A stretch of 64,000 nucleotides of DNA from Rhodocollybia butyracea (Eukaryota > Basidiomycota > Agaricomycetes > Agaricales > Omphalotaceae), in contig JADNRY010000010.1 of NCBI GenBank assembly GCA_015501585.1, positions 496,001-560,000 on the forward strand, given 5' to 3'. The position numbers and the translations under genes are program-made. The notes under the pieces are model-generated. The model saw only the letters and a list, made by a program, of their open reading frames with translations, ran no database searches and was not told the origin of the DNA. Shown in pieces: positions 1 through 9,488 of the stretch. How positions within the stretch are numbered: position 1 is the first letter of the stretch; every line of letters starts with the position of its first letter.

Positions 1-123
1 TGCTTTTCATACGGAGGAGGAAAAGCAGGGCAGTATCCACCAGATTGGAACGGAAGAAAAGATATACATCTTTCACCTGATGCCAGAATTGCATCTCGTC
101 ACAAGGCCGCTGTGGAAAAGTTA
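1..123 (+). CDS. partial 3' region of an unrecognised gene, cut by the window edge
   Basis: The plus strand is open from the first base and reads as ordinary protein (YPPDWNGRKDIHLSPDARIA and so on) up to a GTAAGT-type donor just after residue 41. The first possible acceptor (ACCAG near 160) would add a short tail, VSIDLPYLIYVLY, and then a stop near 201. I do not recognise the family. The true start lies outside the window, so the product and even the reading are uncertain. Confidence 0.3.
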
Positions 124-989
124 GTAAGTATGAGAATCTGAGACTGTCTATTCGTACCAGGTGAGTATAGATTTACCTTATCTCATTTATGTCTTGTATT
201 AATCATTCACTCGCTTTCTTCGTACCAGAAATAATAAGTATATATATATAGGATCTAAAATATTCTCTTCGCGAATCCGGAAGTTCTTGAAATAAACACC
301 TTTGTCCGAAAGCGTCCAACGTTGATGATAAGCAAAAGTTACGCCAATAGTAGGGACATTTGATACTTGGTCGCATCTCCCGATACACTCACATCGTATT
401 ATTTTCCGGTAGATTGGGGCAACTTCATGGTGTATCGGAGGTTCTCGAAGAATGCAAAATTCAGTCCCCGCTATGTCACCTTCCGTCTCATGAAAATATC
501 GTCTTACATCCGTCCTGCAACTTCTTTCGATGCTCAACCCTTGGCATTTCTGCAATAATGCATCGGAAGGCCGTCACCTTTCTCACTACGTCTGCACAAC
601 AATCCATTGTGTACTTGAAATCGGTGTGACATTGAAAATCTCGCCGAACTACTGAAAATTAATTGACTGGGTTGCAAGTTGCAAAAATGATTGTACGTCT
701 TAAGGAAAACACGAGACTAATAACTGGCACGTCGACTATCAATCTGGTGCGCTCGTAGCTATGCAAGAAAATGAGCAGTGTACTTTACGGCGAACGAGTA
801 TATGACAACCACGGTTCTTGATATGATGTATAATCGGCGGACTAGGTAATAGGAGTTCGAAACCATTGTCTGGAGTAAGCCCGATCCGGGCTTCATCTCT
901 AACAACCATCACTGAGCACGACATTCAGCAGGACGGGAATGGACAGATGTGAAGTGGTATGCAGATCCAGGTTTTGAAAATAGAGGCAT
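124..989. other. gene-poor stretch downstream of the edge gene and of the PRCC gene
   Basis: This holds the probable 3' ends of both flanking genes and a short TA run (about 238-250). Open frames of 60-118 codons on both strands overlap each other, start at TTG rather than ATG, and match nothing I know. I see no supported gene here. Confidence 0.4.
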
Positions 990-2296
990 CTAAAAACCAT
1001 ATTTGTTCCCCGCCTCTGCGATATTTTAAGTGACCAGGAACAAGCTGAGCTGCTACAGAAAGGAAGATACCTTTGCGATTTCGTCGACCTTCCGCTATCT
1101 TCTCCTCCAACGCCTCCCGGTTTGTGTACGCTTCGTTCAGCATAGTAGCCAATTGATGCCTTGAGCGAGCCATGTTGCTGAGTTTAGAGGCCTGATGAAG
1201 AGTTTGCTCAGTACCCATCCAGAAGCTTTTCGCAGGACATCACTAACCGTTATATTCATCTTTGGTTTGTCTGGCTCTCCTCCAGTGTTCTTCGAAACCG
1301 CCTTCCTCTCTTCTCGTTCCTTGATCTCCAACTTGGCCCTCTCCATCTCCTTTGCAGCATCGACCTCCGCCACGTCCCCACGTTCATAGCCTTCGAATCC
1401 TTTCGCGCCTCCCTTCTCCAGCGCTCGGACATGAGCATTATATTCTTTTTCCCATTTCTTTCTAAATTTGTCGTAGAATTCGATATCGTGCTGTCTCCAT
1501 TCTCCGGAAGGAAGTTGATAATAGCCTGGATAAGGATCGTTCACAGAGGGCTCTGGAACTTCGAAGGTGGCGACTTGTGGAGCCGAGCTTATGGATACTG
1601 GGGGTGTTGATGTTGGAAGGATGGAGGATGGGCGGGAGGAGGAGGCCGATGAAGATCCTGGAGAAAGAAGAGTTCATAAAGTATTCAAAGAAGAGCCATT
1701 TCGCACATACCAAGGCCAAAAAAGTCCACGGCCGGAGCTGCGGAAACAGTAGGCTTCGCCAGTGCTTTAGGTCGTTCTTCTTCTAATGAGATATTTGACT
1801 TTCCTTTTGCTAACGAAGGTGGTCGGAAGGCAAATGAGGTCGACGATGAAGCAGGTGTCTCTGAAACTGGTTCATCTCCGGTTAATGAATCAGCTATTGT
1901 ATCATCAGACTCGAGGGGCGGCCTAGAGGTATTGAACACCAAGCCAGGGCCTTTTCCACCACCCAGAACTCGTTCTGGAGCAGAAGCAACAGGAAGCTTT
2001 TGTGTTGGAGGTGGTAGCATGGAAAGGAGAGACGAGGAACCTGCTCCAGTACCTATCCTAGGTTTTTTGGCTGGTGGCCGTTCATTTTGCAGCTCGTCGT
2101 CGTCGTCATCCCCAGCGGTGGCTTTGAAAGTAGGCAAACCGATGGCTATAGCCTTTTTCTTCTTTACTGCTTTGTATGATTTAGATGAGGATGAGGGTGG
2201 AGGAAGGGACAAAGAGCTTTTCTTCGTCTGAGTATTCTGCGGCGGAAAATCCGCTTCGCTTTCGCTCCCGCTTCCATAGTCTTCAACGCCGAGCAT
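990..2296 (-). CDS. PRCC-family protein (proline-rich, mitotic checkpoint/splicing associated)
   Basis: Spliced from four exons, complement(990-1015, 1071-1191, 1248-1657, 1711-2296), giving 380 aa. The N-terminal half is acidic, Ser/Pro-rich and probably disordered, beginning MLGVEDYGSGSESEAD. The C-terminal part carries the family signature: a DPYPGYYQLPSGEW segment, then ARSRHQLATMLNEAY and the terminal EAGNKYGF that ends PRCC proteins. The last intron (1016-1070) must be removed to create that tail, which supports the splicing. In animals PRCC is nuclear, associates with pre-mRNA splicing factors and affects mitotic checkpoint protein location; a nuclear splicing-linked role is inferred here. 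Start is the first ATG, just before the conserved-looking acidic N terminus. Confidence 0.88.
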
Positions 2297-3872
2297 GAGG
2301 GATAGAAATGATCAATTTATTGATTAGCGCCTGTTCAAAGCGCTCAGATGTCAATTTCCTCGCCCAACATTTTACATCCTCTGTTTCTCAGAGTACTCTA
2401 TTTACATTAAAATGATGCTGGGTAACTGGTCTGGACTCACCGTCACATTTGGCAGAAATTTCCAACAAAAATAGCACTTTCCTACTTTCTTTTTCGTACT
2501 TTCTTGACGACACGCCTTTAGCAATTGATTAGTGCTCATTTCACCGCAAACGCACGCGACAAGATTCTTTTCAGAACCTTCCTCTCGCATCTCTGTTGTA
2601 CGAGAATCTCGTTGTTAGACAATCCCAGCGATGTATCGGGGCGCTCCGATAACTCATTCGCATTATTGGCCCGTCCCCACTACTCGAAAAGCCTGGTCTC
2701 CTTGGATATACATCGAACCTTTCGTTTCCAAAGACCTCGTACCGATGCCAAACTCATGGCACTGACCGTTTGTACCGCCATCTCCCACCCGATCCCCCTC
2801 GATCCCCTTCCGTGGAAGCAGCTCGTAAGATCGTGGTTTGAGGGCCCACGCGAATCTGCATCGCTGGCAAATCTCTGTGGTAATCTCACTGGTCCTCATA
2901 ACCGCGTTGGAAAAACCGAGCACTAGTATCTACGTGTATAGTTCACAATCACTTGCAAGCTCTCAATTTGAGCTTGACTCGCACATCCACCAACCTAGGG
3001 TTCGGGATTTCACCGTTGGAGATGTTCAAATTTTCATCATAGACTTCCCTTGCTCCTTTTAAGTACTGGGATCCGATTCATGTCATCTCTCTGCAATGGG
3101 TCTCAAATGCTTTCGTCGGAAAGTCCTGTCTTGGTGTAGAGCGCATTTGCATGGCCGATGACAGTTGACTGTTTTTTGTCAAAACTCTTTATGTCGTTGT
3201 TCTGATGACCTTTCTGACATATGTTCCCTGTTGAAACTTCTTAATCAAGCAGAGACTCGAGGCTCCACTGACTCGTTATCACCAAACTTGAAAACAGTCT
3301 AGATTCCTTGTAATATTGAAAGTGAAACGATCTTTTATTTGATTCTTCTTTGTTCTCCCGCCGCTTACGGCCCCCCCTTGTTCTCAGATAATAAACCCTC
3401 TGTTCTGTCTGCAATCGCGACTCCCTTGATAACTAACAGTTGAATAGTCTGGCATTGACGCAGATTTGGCGTGAATAGAGGAACACGGTACAATCTGAAT
3501 AGGAATGTACTGCAAGACCTATCGCTCACTCAATCACACACGGAACTACACGGAAAACTGTTTGCACGGTCACCGTTCGTCGACCGTGAGGGCTAATTGA
3601 CTCTTCTGCTTTCTAATCAACTACTAAACTGGATTTTGGTTTGCTACAAATGCACGTAAGCACCACCGTGTCATGCAAGTATATCAAAGATACTAATACT
3701 CAAATACTCATAACGCAATAGGTCCAGAATGTATACAGAGTCAAACCGCGTAAGCGCTATTGTATACTTATTGTATCCATGCTGATAAACAGACATTGCA
3801 GATCTTGCACTGAACAACGAACACGTTTGTAAGTATGCTTCGAATACGATACCCCCAGTTACTACGAGCTGG
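2297..3872. other. long divergent intergenic region (PRCC / old yellow enzyme promoters)
   Basis: The two flanking genes are transcribed away from each other. The minus strand has a possible 5'-UTR exon upstream of PRCC, ending at a GTGAG-type donor near 2451 with an acceptor-like site near 2333. Open frames at 2402-2926 on both strands overlap and are unassigned. A C-run occurs near 3370. No convincing second gene is visible. Confidence 0.4.
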
Positions 3873-3880
3873 TATAAAAG
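3873..3880 (+). promoter_or_regulatory. TATA box of the old yellow enzyme gene
   Basis: TATAAAAG lies 81 bp upstream of the chosen ATG at 3961. A start site about 30 bp downstream would leave a 5' leader of about 55 nt. This supports the ATG at 3961 over a further in-frame upstream ATG at 3835, which lies 5' of the TATA box. Confidence 0.65.
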
Positions 3881-3960
3881 CAAAGCCGTCATTCTGGGAT
3901 GAACCCATCACCAACTTCATACCAAGTCGTCTCATATCACATACATTTTCTCGCAAAACA

Positions 3961-5429
3961 ATGCAATCTACTACCTCTTCTCCTGCAATTGCACCACTCT
4001 TCGAGCCTATCCAACTCGGATCTCTTACTCTTCGCAACAGAGTATTCATGGCTGCGTTGACCAGAAATCGATCGGTACCTACAAACGTCCCGAACGACGT
4101 GAACCTCGAGTATTACCAGCAACGCGCAAAAAGCGCAGGTTTGATCATTACTGAGGGAGTATTGATTACTCGTCAAGGGTAAGTTTTCTTTCTAGCAGTG
4201 GAGCGATAAAGATGGCTAATATCTCTTTGACATAGAACCGAATGGCCCCACGCACCTGGAATCTGGAGTCAAGAGCAGATTGCAGGATGGAAAAAGATTA
4301 CCGATGCTGTCCACAAGGAAGGAAGCGTGATCTTTGCTCAGTTGTGGCATGGTAAGTAGGATCTGTGAAATGCACTCAGTATCTGCTAACCTTCTCTAGT
4401 TGGCAGAGTCGCTCATCCTGACGCCCCCGAGCAGAAAGCAACCGGCCAGCCCGTATATGCACCTTCGGCAGTAGCTGCCCAAGGTGGAAAATTCAGGTTC
4501 ATTGACGGTGAACCAGGCTATGTTAAGGTGAATAGAAACCAGCTCCCATGCACGATCTATAGCTAATAAAACCTCATAGCCGACTGCCATTGAAGATCCC
4601 CTTGTTCTAGTTGATCTCTTTGAACAAGCAGCGATAAATGCCAAAGAGGCTGGCTTCGACGGAGTAGAGGGTGAGCCAACGTCTTGTACTTATAGCTTTG
4701 ATTTGAACTTATCCGTCAATGTACAGTTCACGGAGCCAATGGATACCTTGTTCATCAATTCCTTGATTCAACCTCCAATAAGCGAACGGATTCTTGGGGT
4801 GGTTCTGTAGCCAACCGTTCCCGTTTCGGTCTCCTTGTTCTTCAGAGGTTGATAAAAGTCTTTGGAAAGGACCGAGTCGGAATCAAATTGAATCCTGCCG
4901 GAGGCTACAATGACGTGGGGTAAGCCATACAAGTCAGGATGAAAGGATGCAAATACTCATACAAGTCATAGAATGCCTCTCGAAGAAACTACCGAAACCT
5001 TCAGTTACTTCATAACCGAGGCCGACAAACTGGGAATTGCATATATCGATCTTGTTCGCTACGTAGAGATGTTCGACCCAACTAAGCGAGGAACCCCTCA
5101 TGATGTAGTTGCAACCTATGGTTCTCTCATCAAAAATGCCCGATTCTTCCCGAATGGAGGATTCTCCGGAGAGGAAGCTGCTGCTCTTGTAAAAGGTACG
5201 CATATATGAATAGTAGTTTTGCACAGACACTCACACTCTTACAGCGGGGAAAGCCTCTGGCGTCTTCTTCGGATTCCCCTGGGTGACCCATCCCGATGTT
5301 GCAAAGCGGCTGCAGTTTGGAAAGCCTCTCGATAACCAGGTAGATTTTGCAACGCTATACGGAAAATACTATGCACCAGAAGAAGAGCAGAAGAAAGGAT
5401 ATACCGACTACCCAGAAGCGCAGTATTAG
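3961..5429 (+). CDS. old yellow enzyme family NADH:flavin oxidoreductase (ene-reductase)
   Basis: Seven exons, 3961-4178, 4236-4351, 4400-4527, 4580-4670, 4727-4919, 4972-5195 and 5245-5429, give 384 aa, the usual length. It is predicted to be an FMN-dependent cytosolic enzyme reducing activated C=C bonds with NAD(P)H. Visible landmarks are the N-terminal FMN-site strand with [16 protein letters not shown], the active-site [13 protein letters not shown] (the His/Asn pair that binds the substrate carbonyl, plus the following Tyr), the NRSRF segment and the C-terminal phosphate-binding region around [12 protein letters not shown]. Fungi often carry several paralogues used in stress response or secondary metabolism. 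Neighbours give no pathway hint. Confidence 0.93.
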
Positions 5430-6096
5430 CTATCCTCTTACGGTAGGGGTCGAGTATGGCAATTTAAATAAGTAGATTTTCCACCCTCTTTTCTCCTCAG
5501 TAGAATGGTGTACTTTTGAAATATCTCAGTACAGAGCTTCTTCCCAGTCAAACACTTCTCGTATCGCTGAGCACGAAAAATCAAATTCATGAAGAAACAA
5601 CCTCATGTGAACTAAGATAGGAAAAGCTATTATTGATATACATGCATATAGGGACTCGCCCAGAGCGTATATTACTCCCAGATCACGAATCAGACCCTAT
5701 AAGTAATCATATGTATTCGCATAGTATGATAGCGGAAGCCTGTCTACTCTACATATTCCTTGTATGGCAGGGCAGCTGGATCTGCGCATTACTCAGCTGT
5801 CAACAACGGTAAGGACTCGTAAGGGTTCCACGCAGCAGACAGTTGAATCATGCAGCCAAATATGAAAGAGTAGTCGAGATAGAGAATAAGCGGTGGACCG
5901 TGATGTCCGAGAGTAAGTAGAGCACGATAGCAGTGGTATTTATGCCCGCATTGGAACACCATCGAATAAAGTTAACTGTGGGGGCACCGAGAGGCAATGG
6001 GTCAAAGTAGATAGTTGCTAGCTGAAGCTACGTACACTTGTTTACGGCTAGCATAAGTGTAAGATAAGGCAAGCTACGGCCAGCAGAAGAAGCGGA
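5430..6096. other. intergenic region without a recognisable gene
   Basis: This is the probable 3' UTR and terminator region of the old yellow enzyme gene followed by AT-rich sequence. No open frame of note, tRNA-like element or repeat was found by eye. Confidence 0.4.
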
Positions 6097-6310
6097 GTCA
6101 CTCGTTTATTCCGGTCCGCACGGTGCGGTGGAATAAGCGCAGTGACGTGTGCACTTGAGAGAATTATCTTCTCTCGTTGCTGCACTCATGTTGTAGACCG
6201 CTACGGTCTTCATTCCTTTCCTCAGACTTTTGGAGTCTTCTCTCTCATATCTTATGGTTTTGAAGGCCATCTTTTCATTCTCTTTAGCCTTAAAAGATAG
6301 ATACATCTTT
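6097..6310. repeat. cluster of adjacent short inverted repeats (hairpins)
   Basis: Consecutive palindromes fill this stretch. The first, 6097-6146, has outer arms starting GTCACT and ending AGTGAC that pair over 16 bp with one bulged base and one wobble, then a CCGCA/TGCGG inner stem with a CGG loop. Others are GAGAGAA/TTCTCTC (6157-6175), AGACCG/CGGTCT (6195-6209), AGACT/AGTCT (6224-6238) and ATCTTTT/AAAAGAT (6269-6298). A 61-codon minus-strand frame crosses them but has no recognisable motif. It could be a structured RNA, the terminus of a decayed transposon, or chance in the weaker cases. Confidence 0.5.
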
Positions 6311-6349
6311 CAATGGAAATTAGTGCAGCAACTCCTTCAATAATCAGGC

Positions 6350-7290
6350 TTGGAGATGGGCAGTGTTCATCTGTGAGATTTGTGAATACTCAATGCCTGT
6401 TCTTCCTCCTTCAGCCTAGTTTCTTTACCTATCCACTTGTTAGTCTGAATGTCTGGGTGGCCTTTGGCTGGAGACCTCTCATTGGCTGGGTTAGCTAGCC
6501 TGGGTTAGTGGTAATCCAGTCAATCACCTCTTGCTCTGTCCAGTCCTTCTGGGCCATCTGGGCTTTCTTACTGGCTTTCTTATATCCCTTTTCTGCTTCT
6601 GGACTAGCTGTCCAGTTGGCAATTCCTGTTTGATCACTGTTGGGTTTGCATACCCTTCAGTCACCCAATTCATTCTCCTACCTCTCTTCAGTCCAGTACA
6701 CTTTTCCTTTCTTTGTACCTGGACCTTCCTCTTGTGTCAACTGGATTTACCACATCCAGTTGGCACTGATACTGATGAACTCTCTTCATTAGGTTTTCAT
6801 CTTGTTCCTTTATTATAGAGTTTATCTTTGAAGGATGGCTTGGTAGCTTCAATTTCCCTTATCATCTCAGATTACTCGCTAAATTTTGCTACCAACTGAT
6901 CGCATTCCGCAAGTCTCCTTTGGTGGTGTTTCGGTCGCCTTCAGATTCGTCCCTCAAGCGAGCGTTGCTCTTGGGAGCCTTGCTCCTTTTGGTGTGCTCG
7001 GGTCTTATCTTCATGCTTCCTTACAGCTGATGTAGGCCGGCCCGGGTCACCTTGTGTACTGGAATTGGCCGACACTGTTCCAGGCCTTCTGGACTCTGTG
7101 CGCGCCAATTCCATTCGCAAACATCCTTCCTTTCCTTCCTTGCTTTTCTTCTTACAAGCTCAGAGCCTATGCGTATGTTTGCAACTGCGTCTGGGTTCGC
7201 CAGCTTAGATATTTTATCTATATCTTCTAGGCACCCGCGCCGTATGCTAGTACTTGCCTTATTAAATGCGCATGAGTATTCCTCCGCGCG
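6350..7290 (-). pseudogene. decayed Lys/Glu-rich coding relic, possibly transposon-derived
   Basis: The minus strand shows protein-like, Lys/Glu/Gln-rich stretches that change frame and are broken by stops. Examples are KARKERKDVCEWNWRAQSPE (7021-7293), KHEDKTRAHQKEQGSQEQ (about 6950-7015), EMIREIEATKPSFKDKL (about 6800-6870), a segment ending in WTEQEVIDWITTNPG and a stop (6495-6657), and NKWIGKETRLKEEEQ (about 6385-6490). The composition resembles gag or other ORF1-type proteins, but I cannot name a family. The plus-strand 95-codon frame at 6531-6818 is a shadow of it. Confidence 0.35.
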
Positions 7291-8509
7291 CAATATTGAT
7301 CTTCAAAAAAATGAATGCAGTTGAATATAATATAAAGCAGGGACCAGCGAGGAGGAGGGATGCGACAGAAAGCGCATGGAAGATAGCAAATATGGCATCA
7401 ATAAGGCTCAAGGATTCTACTGGTAGCAGAGGCATCTTGAAAAAAAATGATTGCACAACAGTTGGGAGAAAAGGTCCCTCTTCGCTAGATTTGTACGCAA
7501 AGCGCAATCGTGATTGAGAGAGTATTTCTTTGATCTTTTTTGTTTTTCGAAACACAGATGGGTACGTATAAGCTATGAGAAGATGAACCAATTCTCGGAA
7601 TTCCAGATGCCAGAAACATAACTTTCGGGGATAGATTCTATTGGCAAAAGTCAATCTGATCTTAAGACAGTTGTCCGGGAAGGAGTAAGTAAGTTGACTA
7701 CATTTGAGATTTTATTGTCTTGGAGTAGGCTCTCCTGACGCTAATACGCTCTAGGATAGAGTCCAAATCCCTCCAAGTCCTCAAACCCGTTATATTACTA
7801 TGGTCAGGTCTTGGAGATTCAAATATTGCAGTTTCGTATGTATCCAGAGTTGAGCCTAGTATTGAGGCTGTCATGGTCGACGGAACGGCTTGGGAACGGC
7901 AGAGGAATTTATTGATTTTCATAACATTATAAGTATTGGCCGATCAGCATACTTACAATAAGGACGAGCATTGGTGGGGAGGAGAGGAGGAGAATTTTAT
8001 TACACGGCATGGTCCAAGTGCTGAACGCCGGAACCATTGGGAGAGGAGTGGACGAGCTCGCAACTAAGGTGCTGTAGATCCACCCGCCTCATCAATGGCT
8101 AGATATACCACAAACTACCTATATATTTTACTACACATCTTTCTCGCAATACAATCCTGAGTGTCGTGGGAATTGTGCACGTGAGTGATATAGACTGTAC
8201 AGGTGTTACATGTGACCTGTCACAGTACAAGAACTTTTTTTCGAAGAGGTGAAAGCTCGATGGTAGGAAAAAGACATGATTTATTGGTTCGATGATTTCA
8301 AGTTAAAGGATTTGTATGCTATGTATGTGGCTTGGTAGGTTATGTGGTGAAGACTTCTGAAAGAGCGCATGTGAATGTCAGATGATGTGCGATCCGTTGT
8401 GTTTGGGAGCAGCAGGGTAGAGGTTTTATTTTCATTCGTTTTAATGTGTATGTATAAGTCTAGTTCAAGACGCATGTGTGTTTTGCTGGTTTTTGACCAG
8501 AAACGACGT
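7291..8509. other. gene-poor region with unassigned short open frames
   Basis: Two minus-strand frames are conspicuous. One (7262-7654) has a hydrophobic C-terminal part starting MPLLPVESLSLIDAIFAIFH. The other (7698-7922, ATG start) begins MKINKFLCRSQAVPSTM. Neither matches a family I know and neither has convincing splice partners. The rest looks non-coding. Confidence 0.35.
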
Positions 8510-8855
8510 TTAGCGCCCGTGAGATGATGGTGGTTCAAAGGAACATCTGAAAGGGCTTATAGTTCCCTCAGGGTCCCAAATAGGAGCAGATCCAGGTAAA
8601 GGCGAAGATTGTGGCACCATCGGGAACCAACTTGAATCTTGATCCGATACAAAAGTAAGATTTTCTGCGACGAAGGGTCGTGGAAGTCTCAGAATAGGCG
8701 CGAAAAGAGTAGGCAAAGAGTCAAGACCATCCGGTCGCAGAGTAGTGTCCTCAACTCGAAGCATGTCTCGAGATACAGCGCGTTGAATGGAATGCTGTAG
8801 CTGGCGTGAATCTGGGATAAGATTGAGTCTAATTTTGGCGGAGAATTCTGACCGT
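8510..8855 (-). CDS. candidate terminal exon of an unrecognised protein
   Basis: The minus strand is open for about 115 codons from a possible acceptor (ACATTTAG near 8850) to a stop at 8510. It reads as non-repetitive protein, SEFSAKIRLNLIPDSRQLQH, continuing through LRVEDTTLRPDGLDSLP to FEPPSSHGR. Upstream, an ATG frame beginning MSENKYDNYHFWQRYLKGQ (about 8964-9118, minus) could be a first exon, but it overlaps the start of DPM2 on the other strand. I do not recognise the product, and it could be chance coding. Confidence 0.3.
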
Positions 8856-9089
8856 ACTAAATGTCGAGTTTATGGAGAGGATGCAAATCTGATATGTAGA
8901 AGAGTCAAGCTGTCAGTAACTGGCAACCGCCAATTTCAGTCAAAAAGTTAAAATGCCATGAAATCACGTGTTCGTGAGTGCAGCACTTTGCTGGCCTGGC
9001 GGTGGCCCTTTCACAACATTCACCAACTTTCTCTGTCCTGAATCCTTACTTATATTAAATCTTTGGCCTTTGAGATACCTTTGCCAAAA

Positions 9090-9457
9090 ATGGTAGTTAT
9101 CATACTTGTTTTCTGACATCTTTTGTGCTAAAGTCTGTGCAGGGTGCCAGCGATAAAGCACTGGGAGGACTGATGCTGCTCAGCGCAGCTATTGTATTCA
9201 TTTATTATACCACATGGGCAATACTTTTGGTGCGTTATGCTTTACTTTCGGTAAAGGATGTGCTAACTAGTTATTTCTAGCCCTTTTTTGAGCCTTCAAG
9301 TGCAGTAAACAGCTACTTTCCCGCTCGGGAATGGGCCATCATTTTACCCCTCTCCATTCTCCTTATCGGCCTTGCTGGAATAGGCTCTTTTGTCGGAATG
9401 ACTATTGTAAAAGAAAACAAAAAAGCGGCGCAGAAGGCGCGATTACGGACGGCTTGA
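9090..9457 (+). CDS. DPM2: DPM2, dolichol-phosphate mannose synthase regulatory subunit
   Basis: Three exons, 9090-9092, 9143-9229 and 9281-9457, encode 88 aa. The first exon is just the ATG, followed by a 50-nt intron; the next exon starts GASDKALGGLML. Two transmembrane helices are visible: IVFIYYTTWAILL, then after the short loop PFFEPSSAVNSYFPAREWA, ILPLSILLIGLAGIGSFVGM. A Lys-rich cytosolic tail follows. This is the DPM2 plan (about 84 aa in mammals). DPM2 stabilises the catalytic subunit of dolichol-phosphate-mannose synthase in the ER membrane, feeding N-glycans, O-mannose and GPI anchors. It ends 31 bp from the stop of the convergent giant gene. Confidence 0.88.
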
Positions 9458-9488
9458 TTCTAGTAATTTTTTCCCTTTTGTCATTGTA

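Noticed and set aside
3835..3960. N-terminal extension of the old yellow enzyme from an upstream in-frame ATG at 3835
   Set aside because: It lies partly upstream of a good TATA box and adds residues not found in the family.
6531..6818. Hydrophobic 95-codon plus-strand frame (possible membrane protein)
   Set aside because: It is the antisense of a Lys/Glu-rich coding relic; antisense of such sequence is Phe/Leu/Ser-rich by codon complementarity.
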